This document shows positions 50,737 through 62,330 of a stretch of DNA of 64,000 nt, piece after piece. The position numbers and the translations under genes were made by a program. The notes beneath the pieces are model-generated. The model searched no databases, was not told the origin of the DNA, and saw only the letters and a program-made list of their open reading frames with translations. This DNA comes from Macrolepiota albuminosa (Eukaryota; Basidiomycota; Agaricomycetes; Agaricales; Agaricaceae), in NCBI GenBank assembly GCA_027475525.1, contig JAMWFC010000134.1:124001-188000 (forward strand), read 5' to 3'. Numbering within the stretch: position 1 is the first letter of the stretch; each line of letters opens with the position of its first letter.

Positions 50737-51515
50737 AGACCTTATAGAACTGTGTGGTAAATAAGGTAAGTCACAACGTAGAAGATGAAAAGACTAACTT
50801 AGGACCCATGTCAGAAGGACTTGCATGGAAGACCATGCTGAGATGTCTGAGGCTAAAGCCAAGGGACTTGCATCTGGAGAGAGGGGTGGGTGGGTGGTGT
50901 CGGTGACTCAGAGTTTCTTATACCATGTGAGTTCACCCTTGACTTGCTTCATCCAGGTAAAGCTGTAAATACCAATGCCGCATCAGATACCAGGGCCCCA
51001 AGTCCCTAGGTACCACACCGGAGGTGCCACTGCAGGGGCCGTTTCAGAGCGTTAGAAAACAGGGATAAGAAAGGTGAGTACTCACCTTTATATACACATG
51101 CAGGTGTATACGATCACTGATGGTTGAATGGGTACATATACACAACAATAAGTATATGACACGAACGTGATCTTGAAAATCATAGGGGTCATGTGGTATT
51201 CTGACTCTCTATTCCACTAACAGGCCATATACCCCCAGAAGAGGATGGAAGAACAAGAACGATTGAAGGTTTCATGTATATTTTACAGTTAGTCTACATG
51301 CAAATGATTAAGTATACGGCATGGTTGCATATGCAATCTATGGTGTAAGTATTACAGTCAGTATTAGCATTCTACATCACAATAACTTTTACAGTCTGGA
51401 GTACATCAGAATTGCGTCTATAGTGGAGAATGAATCTATCATATGTTTCTACATCACAATAACTTTTACAGTCTGGAGTACATCAGAATTGCGTCTATAG
51501 TGGAGAATGAATCTA
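50737..51515. other. Spacer between gene fragments and the long minus-strand gene
   Basis: No supported gene. Contains most of a 77 bp tandem duplication (51370-51523). Confidence 0.45.
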
Positions 51516-51523
51516 TCATATGT
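51370..51523 (+). repeat. Perfect 77 bp tandem duplication at a gene 3' end
   Basis: 51370-51446 equals 51447-51523 (start TTCTACATCACAATAAC). It straddles the predicted stop codon of the minus-strand gene (51516-51518). Confidence 0.95.
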
Positions 51524-54500
51524 CATTGTATTCAGCTTCAATAATACTTTCAAACCAGATATCAAATGAGGTGGCCACATTGTCAGGAGCAGTGAGGGAA
51601 TCTTGGTGGAGGAGTTTTTGCATATTTTCATCTAATAAGATTTCCATTAGTTCAGTGCATACGTGCATTATTGCACCCTGTTCAAATGATGATCAGGATA
51701 GATCTTTCATGATAGTAAAATAACATACGCCAAAGTTGGCAATAAAAATCGTTGGTAGAAATGAATCAACAAACTTGATCTAGAGAGTGGTGAGGATTAT
51801 ATCAAGAGTCAAAAATGACTACTCACCTTTAGCCGTTGCCTAGTTGGATCACCTAAATATTCAGAGCCTGTCCAACCTTTTAATAGTCGATGAGCACGAT
51901 ATAGTGGATCAGGATTGATATTATTTGTGATTTGAGCACCATCACCTTGAGGAGAACCAAGACCTCTAAGGTATCAATGAATTGCCTTTCGCAAGGGCTG
52001 CTCATATAATATGTGATGTGGTGGTACTTCCAGAGCATCTTCAGAAAAGTAAATTCTTGACATGATTTGCTCAGGATGAGTAATGGTTCGGCCGGAACAG
52101 AGATGTTTGAAAATAGTAAGAGTTGTAGTCAGATCAGGAAAAAGCTGAAGGATAATTAGAAATGAAACATTTACAGAGTAATACATATATTTTTGACACC
52201 TTGTTCTGAGAAAACTTGAAAGAAGCCTTGCTTGATGGTCGTAATAACTACATGCTGGTTGATATCTTTATGTCCAGTAGTGCCGAACAGCATAGCACAT
52301 AAAAGTTGTTTTCTAATCATCTTTACGAATTTTTGGCAATCAGAAGAGTCAAGGCAAGACTGAACATAAGGAAGCTTTGAAAACATATTTCAGATTATAA
52401 AAAGAGTATGATTTATTTAATAACGCACTGAAGTGTTTGGGATATATTCAATAATAAGAGCCATTGGGTCAGTTGTAACGTTCAAAGAAGAAGATTGTTG
52501 TGGAGGCCAGGATGATAGTCTAGCAGAGACTTCAGATGCCATCCTGCTAACAAATGTTTGATCAATGGCGGTATCAAAGTCATGTAAAAGAAGGAGTAAT
52601 AAGAAAGGCGAAACAGGAAACAATGGAAGTTCATGCAATATAGCCATTCTCACTGTAAAACCATATGCCGTCTGAAAAGCCAAATCATGTGGAGTATTCC
52701 AGTCATGCAGAATAGGTGTTAAAAATATGTTGCCAGGAATATAAGTCCAATGTCCATTGTATTCAGTGGATTTTTTCATAACAAAAGCCCATGCAGAACG
52801 TAAAGGTCCATCACCAATGCTAGACGCACTAAAATCATATTCAATGTAAGTAAATATAATTGTTGAGCTAAAACTTACATTTCTACTCTTAAATGATTTC
52901 CAAGCATAGCGCTTTTGGTAGCATTGATGCAAATGATGCCTGCTTGAGGTGGAAGGATAAGAGGATAACTGTTAGCGATGGCATATATCGCAGATAGAAG
53001 AGTATCGCCAGCATCCACTTCAGTTCTAGCTTGTATCAACAATTCATATTGCTCTTCCAAGTTTTGCAGGTAAAGACCACGTTTGAGTTGAAAACTACAG
53101 AATATATGACAATCTTGAAGAGACAGTTCTGATGAAGTCGATGCAGTAGAATGGCTGATTGCAGAAACTGAAGAGGATATTGATGTTGAAAGAAGTATTG
53201 GATCGATAACAGATTCAGTGTGAGAAGCCATCCCAATTGTTGTTGTCGTAGTTGCAGTAGCTGTGGGAGTAGAAACAGTGACCAGAGAAGCAATGATTGT
53301 AGGAGCAGCAGCTATAGGAGAAGGAGGGGCTATTGCAGCTGCTGTAGTTGTATTCAATGTAATACAACGTTGATAACATTTAAGACGGCTAGACTCTTCA
53401 TTCATGTCATCGGTAAAACAATGGTCCCAGAGACGTGGTGCTAAGCAAGCATGCTTGTTTTCACTAAGCAAAAATGGCCCAAGAATAAGAGTATATAATG
53501 GCACTATAAAAAGAAAATTAGCTCATTATTTGTTGAACAGTTAAATATTCATACAAATAAAGATAATTTTGCGACGAGGCAAGCAAGACCCTCCCTCTAA
53601 AGAAAGAGGTGCATATTGTGGTAAGCGAGAGCACATAGCATCCATCTCTTGAAATGTCAGCTCTGAGAGACAATCTGGGTAACGTAGCAAAGGAGCTCCA
53701 TGACCAAGAGGTTTGGGCATGAAGAAATTCCATTTATATGGAAGAATGACTTGAGCTTCCCAAACTGGAGAAGATACAGGTGATGTGTCATCATATTTCA
53801 ATGAATGAGTAGCGAAGTGATTACTGAGCATCTCATTCATAGGTGCTGCAATAAGACCATCAGGTAGAGTGTCCATATCAAAGTTGAATGTAAGATTGAG
53901 AGCTTTTGCTTGTTTGATGAGAATGGGAAGTTTTGTCTGTAAAGGACATCTTTGATCCTTGAACAAATTACCACTCTCTGATACAAAAGTGCCATAAAGC
54001 TAAGAAAAACATAATGAGTACTTGAATAGCGAATTAAAAGAGTCTTACTGGCTCTGTGTGAATTACTACAATATATGAATAGTGTTGAGTGGAAGTTGTA
54101 GTAGAAGCAGTGTTGTTATTGTTACAACAAACAGCACTAGAACAAGTAGATGTGCGCCTAGAACGAGACTGAGCTTGAAGTTGAGGAGCAACTATTGAAG
54201 ATCTAGGCAGTGGATTAGCAGTTACACCACCATGCCTAGAAGGCCCTAGAAAACCAGGAGCAGCACTATGATGCTGATACGCTGTGACACAAGCTGAATT
54301 GACTGTTGGTGGAACTATAAATGTAATCTATATTAGTGAATATGAAATAAAATATTTCATTACAGACCAGCAATTGTTGAACGGTTAGATGATAAAGCAG
54401 AAGTGGTCGTTACAACTTGATTTGAAAGCAGTGTCCAGGGTATGATTGTCAGGTTCCGCTGAGTCGGGGGCTCTCCAGGAAAGCAATCGCCCTTACGATG

Positions 54501-55532
54501 CAGACTTGACCTACGGATACTCAGGTGTTTGGAACTCCGGGGCTAGGACTCCGGGGTTCAAGACGCGGACAGGGGCAGTCCCGGGAGAGGGGACTCGGTC
54601 CGGGGATTTGGGTTGGGAGTAGCTGGGGGATTCAGGTGGGGGTCGAGTTGTGAACCGGGGGTTCTAAGACGAGACCAAGTTAGTAAATTAAAGTCGCGAA
54701 GTGCGTACCAGTCTTAGAGCACGCGATTATCCAAGCATGCCAGTCAAGCGTGCCAGTCAATGCGTACCAGTCAAACAGAGGGCACGCAACAATCCAAGTA
54801 AAGCAAATGTAAACAGTGTAACAGTGTAGCAGTGTAATATCAAGACTAACAAATACAATGGGGGACTACGCTATAAGTACTACGGGACTGGGTCTCAGGA
54901 TTCCGGGGTGTCTGGAATGAGTTCTGGGGGTCATTGAGTAGCGGGCAGGGACTGTATACCGGGATCGCGCGTGTGGGGTGCGCGATCAATTGGCGTGGAG
55001 GGAGCTGTGATGCGTGATGCGCGTGATCCGATCGTTGATCGGGGCTGGTGGCGGCTGATGGCGGTCCTTGATGCGCGTGATGGCAGTGTCGGTAGTCATG
55101 ATGGCAGGGCGTGTCCTGTGGGGTCGGAGGGAGGGTCCCAGATGGTGTTCCGGGGGTGTCCCGGGGTGGGTCCGGAGGGGAGGGGTCGTGACAATGATTG
55201 AATTTGCAAAAGTTTCAGAGCTGATAGCTATATGGCAATAATAAGCCTAATTACAGCGCTGACAAATGGTTCTGTAGGTATTTGGACCACTCTAAAAATA
55301 AGAACATAAAATTAAAACACAAAAAATATTAACGTACTGCAGAAAATAAATTTCCTGAGTTATCAGAGCAGTGGTGAAGTGGAAGCAAGGCATGTTCAGA
55401 CTCTGGATGACTGCAAGCACAATCAACAGGGTCTGGGAGAAATGAAGTGCAGCCACACTCAGCATGCCTACAAGGAGGGGGCACAGAAGACATCACCGTC
55501 AAAAGCAAAAGTGATGATGCATGACATACCAC
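51516..55532 (-). pseudogene. Intron-rich accessory gene of unknown function, split by a solo LTR
   Basis: Several minus-strand open segments follow one another with GT-AG gaps. The first (55329-55532) has a Cys/His cluster, CRHAECGCTSF...DCACSHPESEH, probably zinc-binding. After the LTR come SRHGGVTANPLPRSS, YSYIVVIHTEP and the 53541-53966 segment (LPILIKQAKALNLTFNFDMD). A linker rich in Thr/Ser/Ala (53230-53400) follows, then ISSLQDCHIF-type helices and FVSRMASEVSARLSSWPP. The end is FVDSFLPTIFIANFG and SFDIWFESIIEAEYND. Similar zinc-plus-long-helical proteins are common in mushroom transposon neighbourhoods, and some are annotated with ubiquitin-ligase-like C-termini, but I cannot assign a family. 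The LTR at 54447-55193 interrupts the sequence, so the gene is presumably dead unless spliced around. Confidence 0.5.
54447..55193 (+). mobile_element. Solo LTR, 747 bp, with 5 bp target duplication
   Basis: It begins TGTCAGGTTCCGCTGAG and ends GGGGTCGTGACA, so the ends are TGTCA...TGACA. It is flanked on both sides by ATGAT (54442-54446 and 55194-55198). It is strikingly GC-rich and G-rich on the plus strand, compared with its AT-rich surroundings. No coding sequence is inside, as expected after LTR-LTR recombination. A related sequence starts at 63597. Confidence 0.9.
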
Positions 55533-56075
55533 TCAGCCTGCAAAATTTACCCCATATTGGCAGCAGCCCCAAAATCTGACAATCTTCTTTAAGATAGATA
55601 AGTAATTGACATTATTGTGTGCACATGTGCAATTGTCGACAGAACTTCAACATCGATCGAAGTGCGTCAATGAGAAGAGCCCAGGATTATAGCATACAAG
55701 TACAAAGTCAGAATGTGAATGTGAAAAGGATTGATACCAGTAAATGGTATACAAGGCAAAATAATAATGTTGATTTGTCCGGTGAGGCCCTTCATAGAAA
55801 AGTGTAAAAGAAACCTAAGACTTTGACTTTCAGAAATTGACACATTGTAAATGGTATAACAGGTTTCTTTATACCTTTCACAATGGACACCTTCCAGCAG
55901 TACTTGTCTGAGGCATTTGGCATTTGGCATTGGCTGACGTAAAACGCATTACCTACAAAGCCATCAAGCACTGCTTTGACTCGCTCTTCGTGATCAGTCT
56001 TGGTAATATCATAGTCAACTCAACCTATGGCAGATCTGAACGTCAAAAAGCATTGCCTTTTCGAATCGATCTTCC
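55533..56075. other. Boundary between accessory island and cellular genes
   Basis: About 540 bp with no supported gene. AT-rich sequence gives way to balanced composition near 55.9 kb, just before the reductase gene. Confidence 0.4.
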
Positions 56076-57471
56076 ATGGCTCTGGCGAAGGATAAAGAAG
56101 TCGACGTGACAAAATTCAAACTTCAGGCAGATGGGAGCTCAAGAGGTCAGAGACTGCCTTTCGCAACTTTATTGAGAAAGGCGGAAGCTTTGAGCCCGAA
56201 CCGGGTATGCAAATTACGACTTTTGACACTTCCCTTTCATCATTTCTTCACTTTAGATCGATATCATCTCTATGTCTCGCTTGCTTGCCGTATGTATCTT
56301 CTCCGTATCCCTTGTTCGAGATTGATTGAGGATGACCCTAGCTTGGGCGACGAGGACATTGATCATGAGGAAGCTCAAAGGTCTAGAGAACCTCATCTGT
56401 GAGTTAGGTACTTTGAAATAATCAGATTCTAATGAAACTCTCAAGCTGTTACTGTAGTGTCTCCACACATGGGCAAATTGGGTTGGCCGTTCGCAAACGT
56501 CGACAATTACCCAGGTGCAGAAATTGACACGCTCAATGGGAGCGAGCACATCAAGGATCTCTACTTCAAGGTTGACCCAGACTTCCAGGGGAGGTGCGTC
56601 TCATGTCTTGCTAGTGTAGGATTCCCACAATGACTTGCGATTTTGATCGCAGGTTTAGCGTTCCGGTCCTCTGGGACAAGAAATCTCAAACGATTGTCAA
56701 CAACGAAAGCTCTGAGATCATTCGCATGTTCGACACTGCTTTCAACGACTTACTTCCTTCTGACAAGGCGGCTTTAACTTTCTACCCTGAGCACCTTCGA
56801 GCCGAGATCGACGAAGTCAACAAATGGGTGTATGCCAACATCAATAGTGAGACGATCTTTTACTTTTCAAGCCAGTTACTAAACGTTAAGGTTTTGGTAT
56901 CCAGACGGGGTATATCGCGCTGGTGTCGCTACTACCCAGACCGCTTATGAAGCAGCAGTCAAGGAAGTATTCGAATCTCTGGATAAGGTAGAGAAGATGC
57001 TTGAGGGAAAGGACTGTCTTGTTGGAGACCAGCTTACCGAAGCCGACATCCGCCTTTTTGTCACTGCAGTATGTTTTCTAAGCCCGCCCTAGGTTGTGTT
57101 GGCTACGGAGTTAATTTCACGCGTTTAGATCCGTTTTGATGTCGTTTATCACGGCCACTTCAAGTGCAACCTGCGTACTATCCGCGATGGTTATCCTGCA
57201 ATACATAGGTAAGCTTGATCTTTACTTTGACCTTGTTATTGTTACGGTTCCCTGACTTCGCGTGCACAGGTGGATGCGGAAACTCTATTGGGAGAACGAT
57301 GCTTTCAAGTCCACGACTGATTTCGACCACATCAAGGTCCATTATTATTGGTCCCACACCTTCGTACGTTCGACTCATACTCAATGAAATAAAAACCATG
57401 ACCTGTTGATGTAGTTGAATCCACACCGTATCGTACCTGTCGGGCCCATCCCGCACATTTTGCCGTTGTGA
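56076..57471 (+). CDS. Glutathionyl-hydroquinone reductase (Xi-class GST), one-base frameshift in exon 1
   Basis: Nine exons (56076-56204, 56257-56289, 56342-56398, 56446-56593, 56653-56846, 56905-57068, 57129-57208, 57270-57363, 57415-57471) describe a 318-residue GST of the ECM4/GTO type. Landmarks are FRNFIEKGGSFEPEP, RYHLYVSLACPWATRTLI (catalytic Cys about 54), VTVVSPHMGKLGWPF and KDLYFKVDPDF. Further on are RFSVPVLWDKK, TIVNNESSEIIRMF, GDQLTEADIRLFVT, YHGHFKCNL and NPHRIVPVGPIPHILPL. These enzymes reduce glutathionyl-hydroquinones with glutathione and are common in wood-decay fungi, where they help detoxify quinones. The summed exon length is 956, one short of a multiple of three. The frame slips in exon 1 between ADGS and the SETAFRNF block (about 56140), so one base is missing there. 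Confidence 0.88.
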
Positions 57472-60216
57472 AGGGTATTGCCTTTGTCATGGCGCGGAGA
57501 TCAAATTAATTGAAGAGTTGAAGACTACATTGTCGTCATGGCACGACTTCTTTTTCATCTTGTAACAGTTTCACATGATGTATTATGATATTTGTAAGTG
57601 ATTCGATTCAAGTACGAGACGGCGCATCAACGCCCTATGCCATAATCAGTTCTCACCACAGCCTGCGTTACACTGCACTGGGAACGATACAGGCAGCGTG
57701 GAATCTTGGAAACGTATTTTTATGTCAACACTGCTAGTATCGTCACTAGTGTTGTCTTCCATTTATAATTTTACTCTGGACAGTACTTTTCTCATTAGTT
57801 TTCACCATTCTCGTCCATCGATTTTGCCGTAGCTATTTCCGGGTCAGCTAGGAGCCCCTCGGTCTTGCACGACATCATGTTCTATTGAAGCACTTGTCAC
57901 GGTGTGGTGGGTGATGCTATAACATTTCCACTTTCAAGTTATTATTGACCCACTTTACCAGAGAAGACATCTTCTCGCTCTTAGATGGAAGACTCCAGCC
58001 TGAACTTTTTTATTCAAGACTGGTCTTTCTCGATCATTAGCTTGTCTATTGACCGATTGACCATCCATATCTGAATGCTCAATCAGAGAAACGTTAAACA
58101 GGATTATGACAATGATGCATTGGGAACTTGAGAATTAAGAGTGTCAAATTAGATGCACTGCGCCTCAGAGTGCAGAGAGGCTGAGGATGGATCAGATGAG
58201 CTGCCCCATATCATGCATTCGGTCTAGTCCCGAGCCTGCCACCAATTTAACTGCAGAATGTGTACGCTTTATCTGCTTCCGCGGACCACAGACATTTTGA
58301 GACCCATTTGAAATTGCATCATTTGGACAGCATGCGAAATGTATGCAACCATCACCTCGTTACCGCTATCTGAGCACTGAAGTACTGATGACACGAACCT
58401 TGGCAGTTTTCAACGTGGGGTATGATCGAAATATAAGTTCTGTTTACGACACTGTAATTGCAGCTGATTCCTGACATGGAGTTCTTGTATCTCAGTGAGA
58501 ACAACCTTTCCTTATTTCTGACTACTGAGAAGAATCTTCAGCTAAATTGTGCTGGTGGCATATTGGGCGATGTCGAATCTTAAGCCATGATGCAAGTTGA
58601 TCTGATCATATCTGATTCCGGATCAACGTCACTACTCGAATTCGTTCATAAACTATTCGTCCACAACTTGAATGTTTCCCATGTTTTATTGCGAAGGCTC
58701 GCTTATTGTTGACTATACTTTGTCGTGCTTAACGGACTGACTGTAGGTATTAACTGGACAAATGGTTTCGCTCATCCTAATGCCTGACCTTCAATTCGTA
58801 GTGGTCAAATTACATAACGCTTTCGAACGGCCATGTCTCCTGATGATTTTACTGATGATTTGCTAGCTCATATAGACCGAGTTCTAAGAAGCATGTGTTT
58901 TTCTAGAACGATAACATTTCTCAGTATGGTCTTATTATGAAGCCGGGACTCGCACAGCCTCCTCTATTAAATCCCCCATGGTCTAACGGTGAGCACTCTG
59001 TATAGAAAGTAGCTCAGGCTTTCCGCCAACGTGTCCTTGTATACATTCCACCTCGTTTAGAAGCCGTGCCATGTATGCCCAACTTCGCATTGTTCCGGCC
59101 GTAAAATTTTCGTCGCAAGCACGAATGTCGATCACACCGGCAACAGTCCAGAACGCTCGCTTTTAATGTTTAATGGAACTTCCCTTTACTCTTTGAGTCA
59201 TTCAAACCAACTGATTCACGAGGCTCTCACGTTTGGCCTCGCATTGATCTTTGCCAATCACCAAGGTAACAAAAAGTCAACTTGACGTGGACTTCAATAC
59301 ACTCTCGAGAAACTCAGAATGACTGGCGGAAAGTTAATACATAGAGACCATTGGTCGATGATGAGACGAAACTGATTATCTTATATATTTTTTTCTCAAT
59401 TCATTACAGGTTATTGTCCAACGATGAAACTCTGAACGCATGCCATGGAGATGGGTCTCACAGCGGCTTCAGTATAAAACAGGCGCCGTTTCTATGATTA
59501 CTCTGACGACATGTCGTAGTACCAATTTCTCCTGGGACATAGTGGGATTCCGTTTTTGGAGAGCCCTTGTAAACCTTGCGACGCATCATTCTGCCATGCC
59601 AATTAAAGTTTAATGCATCATTTCAAGCAATTTCACCTTTGTGCCTTTGCGCTCGTTGTCAAAAAGGTGCCATCCACCGAGTTCGGCAGCGGGAGAAAGG
59701 CACTAGAGGTGAATTACTATGCGTCATATTACCGAGCTCTTCCAGATACCTTCAATCAGCTGATATCCAAGCTTGGAAATGCCGCACTCTCCATTTATTT
59801 TTCTGTCGGGATCATGAGTCAAAAGCTGTGTTTCTGTCAACATCCTTCGTTGTATCTATAATGTCTCGGTCCTGTGTCCTGTCTGGGGGTCCTCAGTCCT
59901 ATCCCTTATCCTCAAGGCAGTGCCGAGCCAGACGCGCATGGCCATCCATACTGAAATGGAAGCACTCGCACTCCGGGCTTGTGCACACAGGAGCGGGCGG
60001 TCCTCTCCTTGACCACAACAGGCAGGCTTCTATTTGGATGGACGCGTAATATCCGGTCAGATCCACATATTGCGGCACACATGTTATTGCACATGGCTGT
60101 TCACAGCACATCGAAGGAACTCATTGCTTGTAGCCATACCTGCCATGGCTAGATATAAGAATGACTGGTATTATCATCCTTGTGGTCATTTCACTCCCTG
60201 ATTCGCGGCTACAACG
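57472..60216. other. Gene-poor 2.7 kb region
   Basis: No long open frame with domain signal is visible on either strand. A tRNA-like D-arm sequence (CATGGTCTAACGGTGAGCAC, about 58977-58996) lacks a matching T-arm. Overlapping open frames at 59576-60111 show no family. It may hold decayed transposon sequence that I cannot identify. Confidence 0.4.
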
Positions 60217-61083
60217 ATGAGTTCACCAACATCTCCTGCATGCCCATCGACGCCGTTATGTGCGTACAGTTCGCCAGCTTTGCAGCATCAGACATCGTCG
60301 ACGGCTACGAATATATCACATCCCCCATCTACAGCACCAATGCCGATGTCTGTGCATGCAGACGCCTCGCTACTCCCACAGCTTCGGACGTCATACCTGG
60401 ATGAAGGATCACCAGCAATGCCGTCGACACCAATAATACCATACCTTCCACTGCCGCCGCATACTCCATCGCCGAATCCAAGCCCGCCTAATTCCATCTC
60501 AACATCTCATTCCAGCTCACATACTCTCGTCTTTCATCCTCTGCTTCGCTACTCACAGTACGGCACTCCCGCACTTGTTTGGGACGTGCGCACCGATCCT
60601 ACTTCCACGTCGTTACTCCAACGGAATCCTGTTTTGACCAATCCAGTCACAACGTCCGCCCATGCCCCCGTTCCCGTTCCTGTGCACGAGCTACACCAGC
60701 ATGCAACTTCACCTCCTCTCCGTGTTCTCCACCTCTTTTGCGGCATTGTCCCGCACACTAGCACCTGGGGTACCATTACTGTCACCGCATCTCCTTTACA
60801 AATTGGCGTAACAATCCTTGACGTCCTCACTACTGTGCACGAATGCATGCGAATGCCAATAACACATACAGAGTGGAACGCACTATGTCAGAAACAACAG
60901 AACCGCGTGAACGAGACTTTTCATTTACGTTGGCATATGTCAGAGACGCCTATGGAGACGCGGGGGAATGGGGTGTTGAGGCAGGATTGCCTCCTCCGGC
61001 ACACGCTATGGGGTGGTCTGATGCCGAGCTTTGTTGAGGAGGATGTTGCCGTACTGACGCTGCGCCGCCAGGAGGTTGTGTGA
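60217..61083 (+). CDS. DUF6699-like protein
   Basis: A single exon of 288 residues from ATG 60217. The first 100 residues are Pro/Ser/Thr-rich and low-complexity. The C-terminal half has the pattern HPLLRYSQYGTPALVWDVR, then HATSPPLRVLHLFCG, GTITVTASPLQIGVTILDVL and TVHECMRMPITHTEWNAL. This resembles the DUF6699 domain common in Agaricomycetes (a conserved WD at the start of the domain, an ITV strand, and a xTVxDVL helix). Function is unknown. It is not spliced, unlike most neighbours. Confidence 0.65.
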   Translation: MSSPTSPACPSTPLCAYSSPALQHQTSSTATNISHPPSTAPMPMSVHADASLLPQLRTSYLDEGSPAMPSTPIIPYLPLPPHTPSPNPSPPNSISTSHSSSHTLVFHPLLRYSQYGTPALVWDVRTDPTSTSLLQRNPVLTNPVTTSAHAPVPVPVHELHQHATSPPLRVLHLFCGIVPHTSTWGTITVTASPLQIGVTILDVLTTVHECMRMPITHTEWNALCQKQQNRVNETFHLRWHMSETPMETRGNGVLRQDCLLRHTLWGGLMPSFVEEDVAVLTLRRQEVV

Positions 61084-61497
61084 TTAGGTTCTTCAGGTCC
61101 TCTGTCTTTCGTACTTGACACGGTTTTGTCGCTGAGGATCTCATGGCATCAACCACTGGAGCTACCCTGGGACTCGGGGTTCAACAAAACGTGAATGCTG
61201 TCATAGTTGCTGGGATTCTGGCAGATGCCTTGTTCGTATCGACGTGGCCCTTGACATTTTGACAGACCAATATTGCGCACTCATCGTTCAAACGTTTACG
61301 GTCAAACACAGATCTTTTCCTTGCATTACCGTGGAAGCAACAGTATAACACACCCACGTATTGTGGATGATTGTTAATAAATGGTCATGTACGCATAAAA
61401 AACAGTGAGCCGGCCTTGATTCCCCCTATTCAGCCTCACTGCTTACATTCAAACAGGTTGTGAATCGTTGGCTCCTCATCACTTGCATCTCATACCG
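61084..61497. other. Short intergenic region between convergent genes
   Basis: 413 bp of 3' flanks; nothing recognised. Confidence 0.4.
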
Positions 61498-62330
61498 TCA
61501 CCCATTGTCATGTCCCCAAGCACGCTCATAGACTCCGAGGGTATATACCAAGGTATCATCACTCCTTGCTTCTCCTATCAGCCCCTTGTCTGTTTTTGTG
61601 ATTGTCGTTACATCGTGATGTATTGGTCGGGCTGGCATGGCAATAGCCACTGCAACCTGGATTCGTCTCTCGTCGTTGACGCTGTTACCCTTGACTTTCT
61701 TACGGAAAATGCCTTTCTCCGCCTCGACATGTCGAGTCCACCTATAAAAGGGTGCGGCGGCAGGTTCTGCACGTTGGGATAGCGTTCCATCATTTTTCGT
61801 ACGACACGACTGCGTCACGACGGCAGAGACAGGCTATGCAAAAAGCGAGGTGTGAGCCATGCACCGACACGATATTCAACAGAGAAATTTGTCTGTACAT
61901 TGTAGAATGCACAGCTCCAAGGGGCAAGTAGGTTGACAAAACATACCATAATTGCGTCCCATGTCTCGTGCCCTGCCGTCATGTGAGGATTAGAATCGGT
62001 TGTTGATCGGTTGTTGTTCTTGTCGAGGTCTTTTGTGTCAATTGTCCACAAATCATATAACTTAGGCCTTGGACCCAGACCCGTCCTCGTTGATGATCTC
62101 TCATCAGCTGTCCAGTCGCGTCTGTGCATCTCCCCGCGTAGACGAACGAACTGAATGCGGCGCCATCCAAAAATACCTAGCATAGACAGTGCGAAAAGAC
62201 CGATGGCAAGGAAGGCAAGGATAAGAGGTGGAGAGGCACTTGGGGGAATGCCTCCAGGGCCGGAGTCAGGAATCTGTCTGCTAAAAATGCGAGAGGATGT
62301 TGTATAGGGCGTGCTAGTGGAAATGAACAT
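61498..62330 (-). CDS. Hypothetical single-pass membrane protein
   Basis: Two exons (61947-62330, 61498-61833) give 239 residues; both exons are whole numbers of codons. The start was placed at MFISTSTPYTTSS. One strong transmembrane helix (LILAFLAIGLFALSMLGIFG, residues about 36-56) is followed by a basic stretch (WRRIQFVRLRGEMHRRDW) and GPRPKLYDLW. A polar tail containing RIQVAVAIAMPARP follows, and it ends YERAWGHDNG. The intron is 113 bp, twice the local norm. I know of similar uncharacterised basidiomycete proteins with a conserved RPKLWD-type motif but no function. Confidence 0.65.

Noticed and set aside
58970..59060. tRNA-like sequence (CATGGTCTAACGGTGAGCAC)
   Set aside because: It resembles an A-box/D-arm, but no T-arm (GGTTCRANTCC) or closing acceptor stem follows within 100 bp.
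61468..61782. Plus-strand ORF over the membrane-protein gene
   Set aside because: Overlaps exon 2 of the minus-strand gene, whose two exons splice in phase; the plus ORF has no motif.
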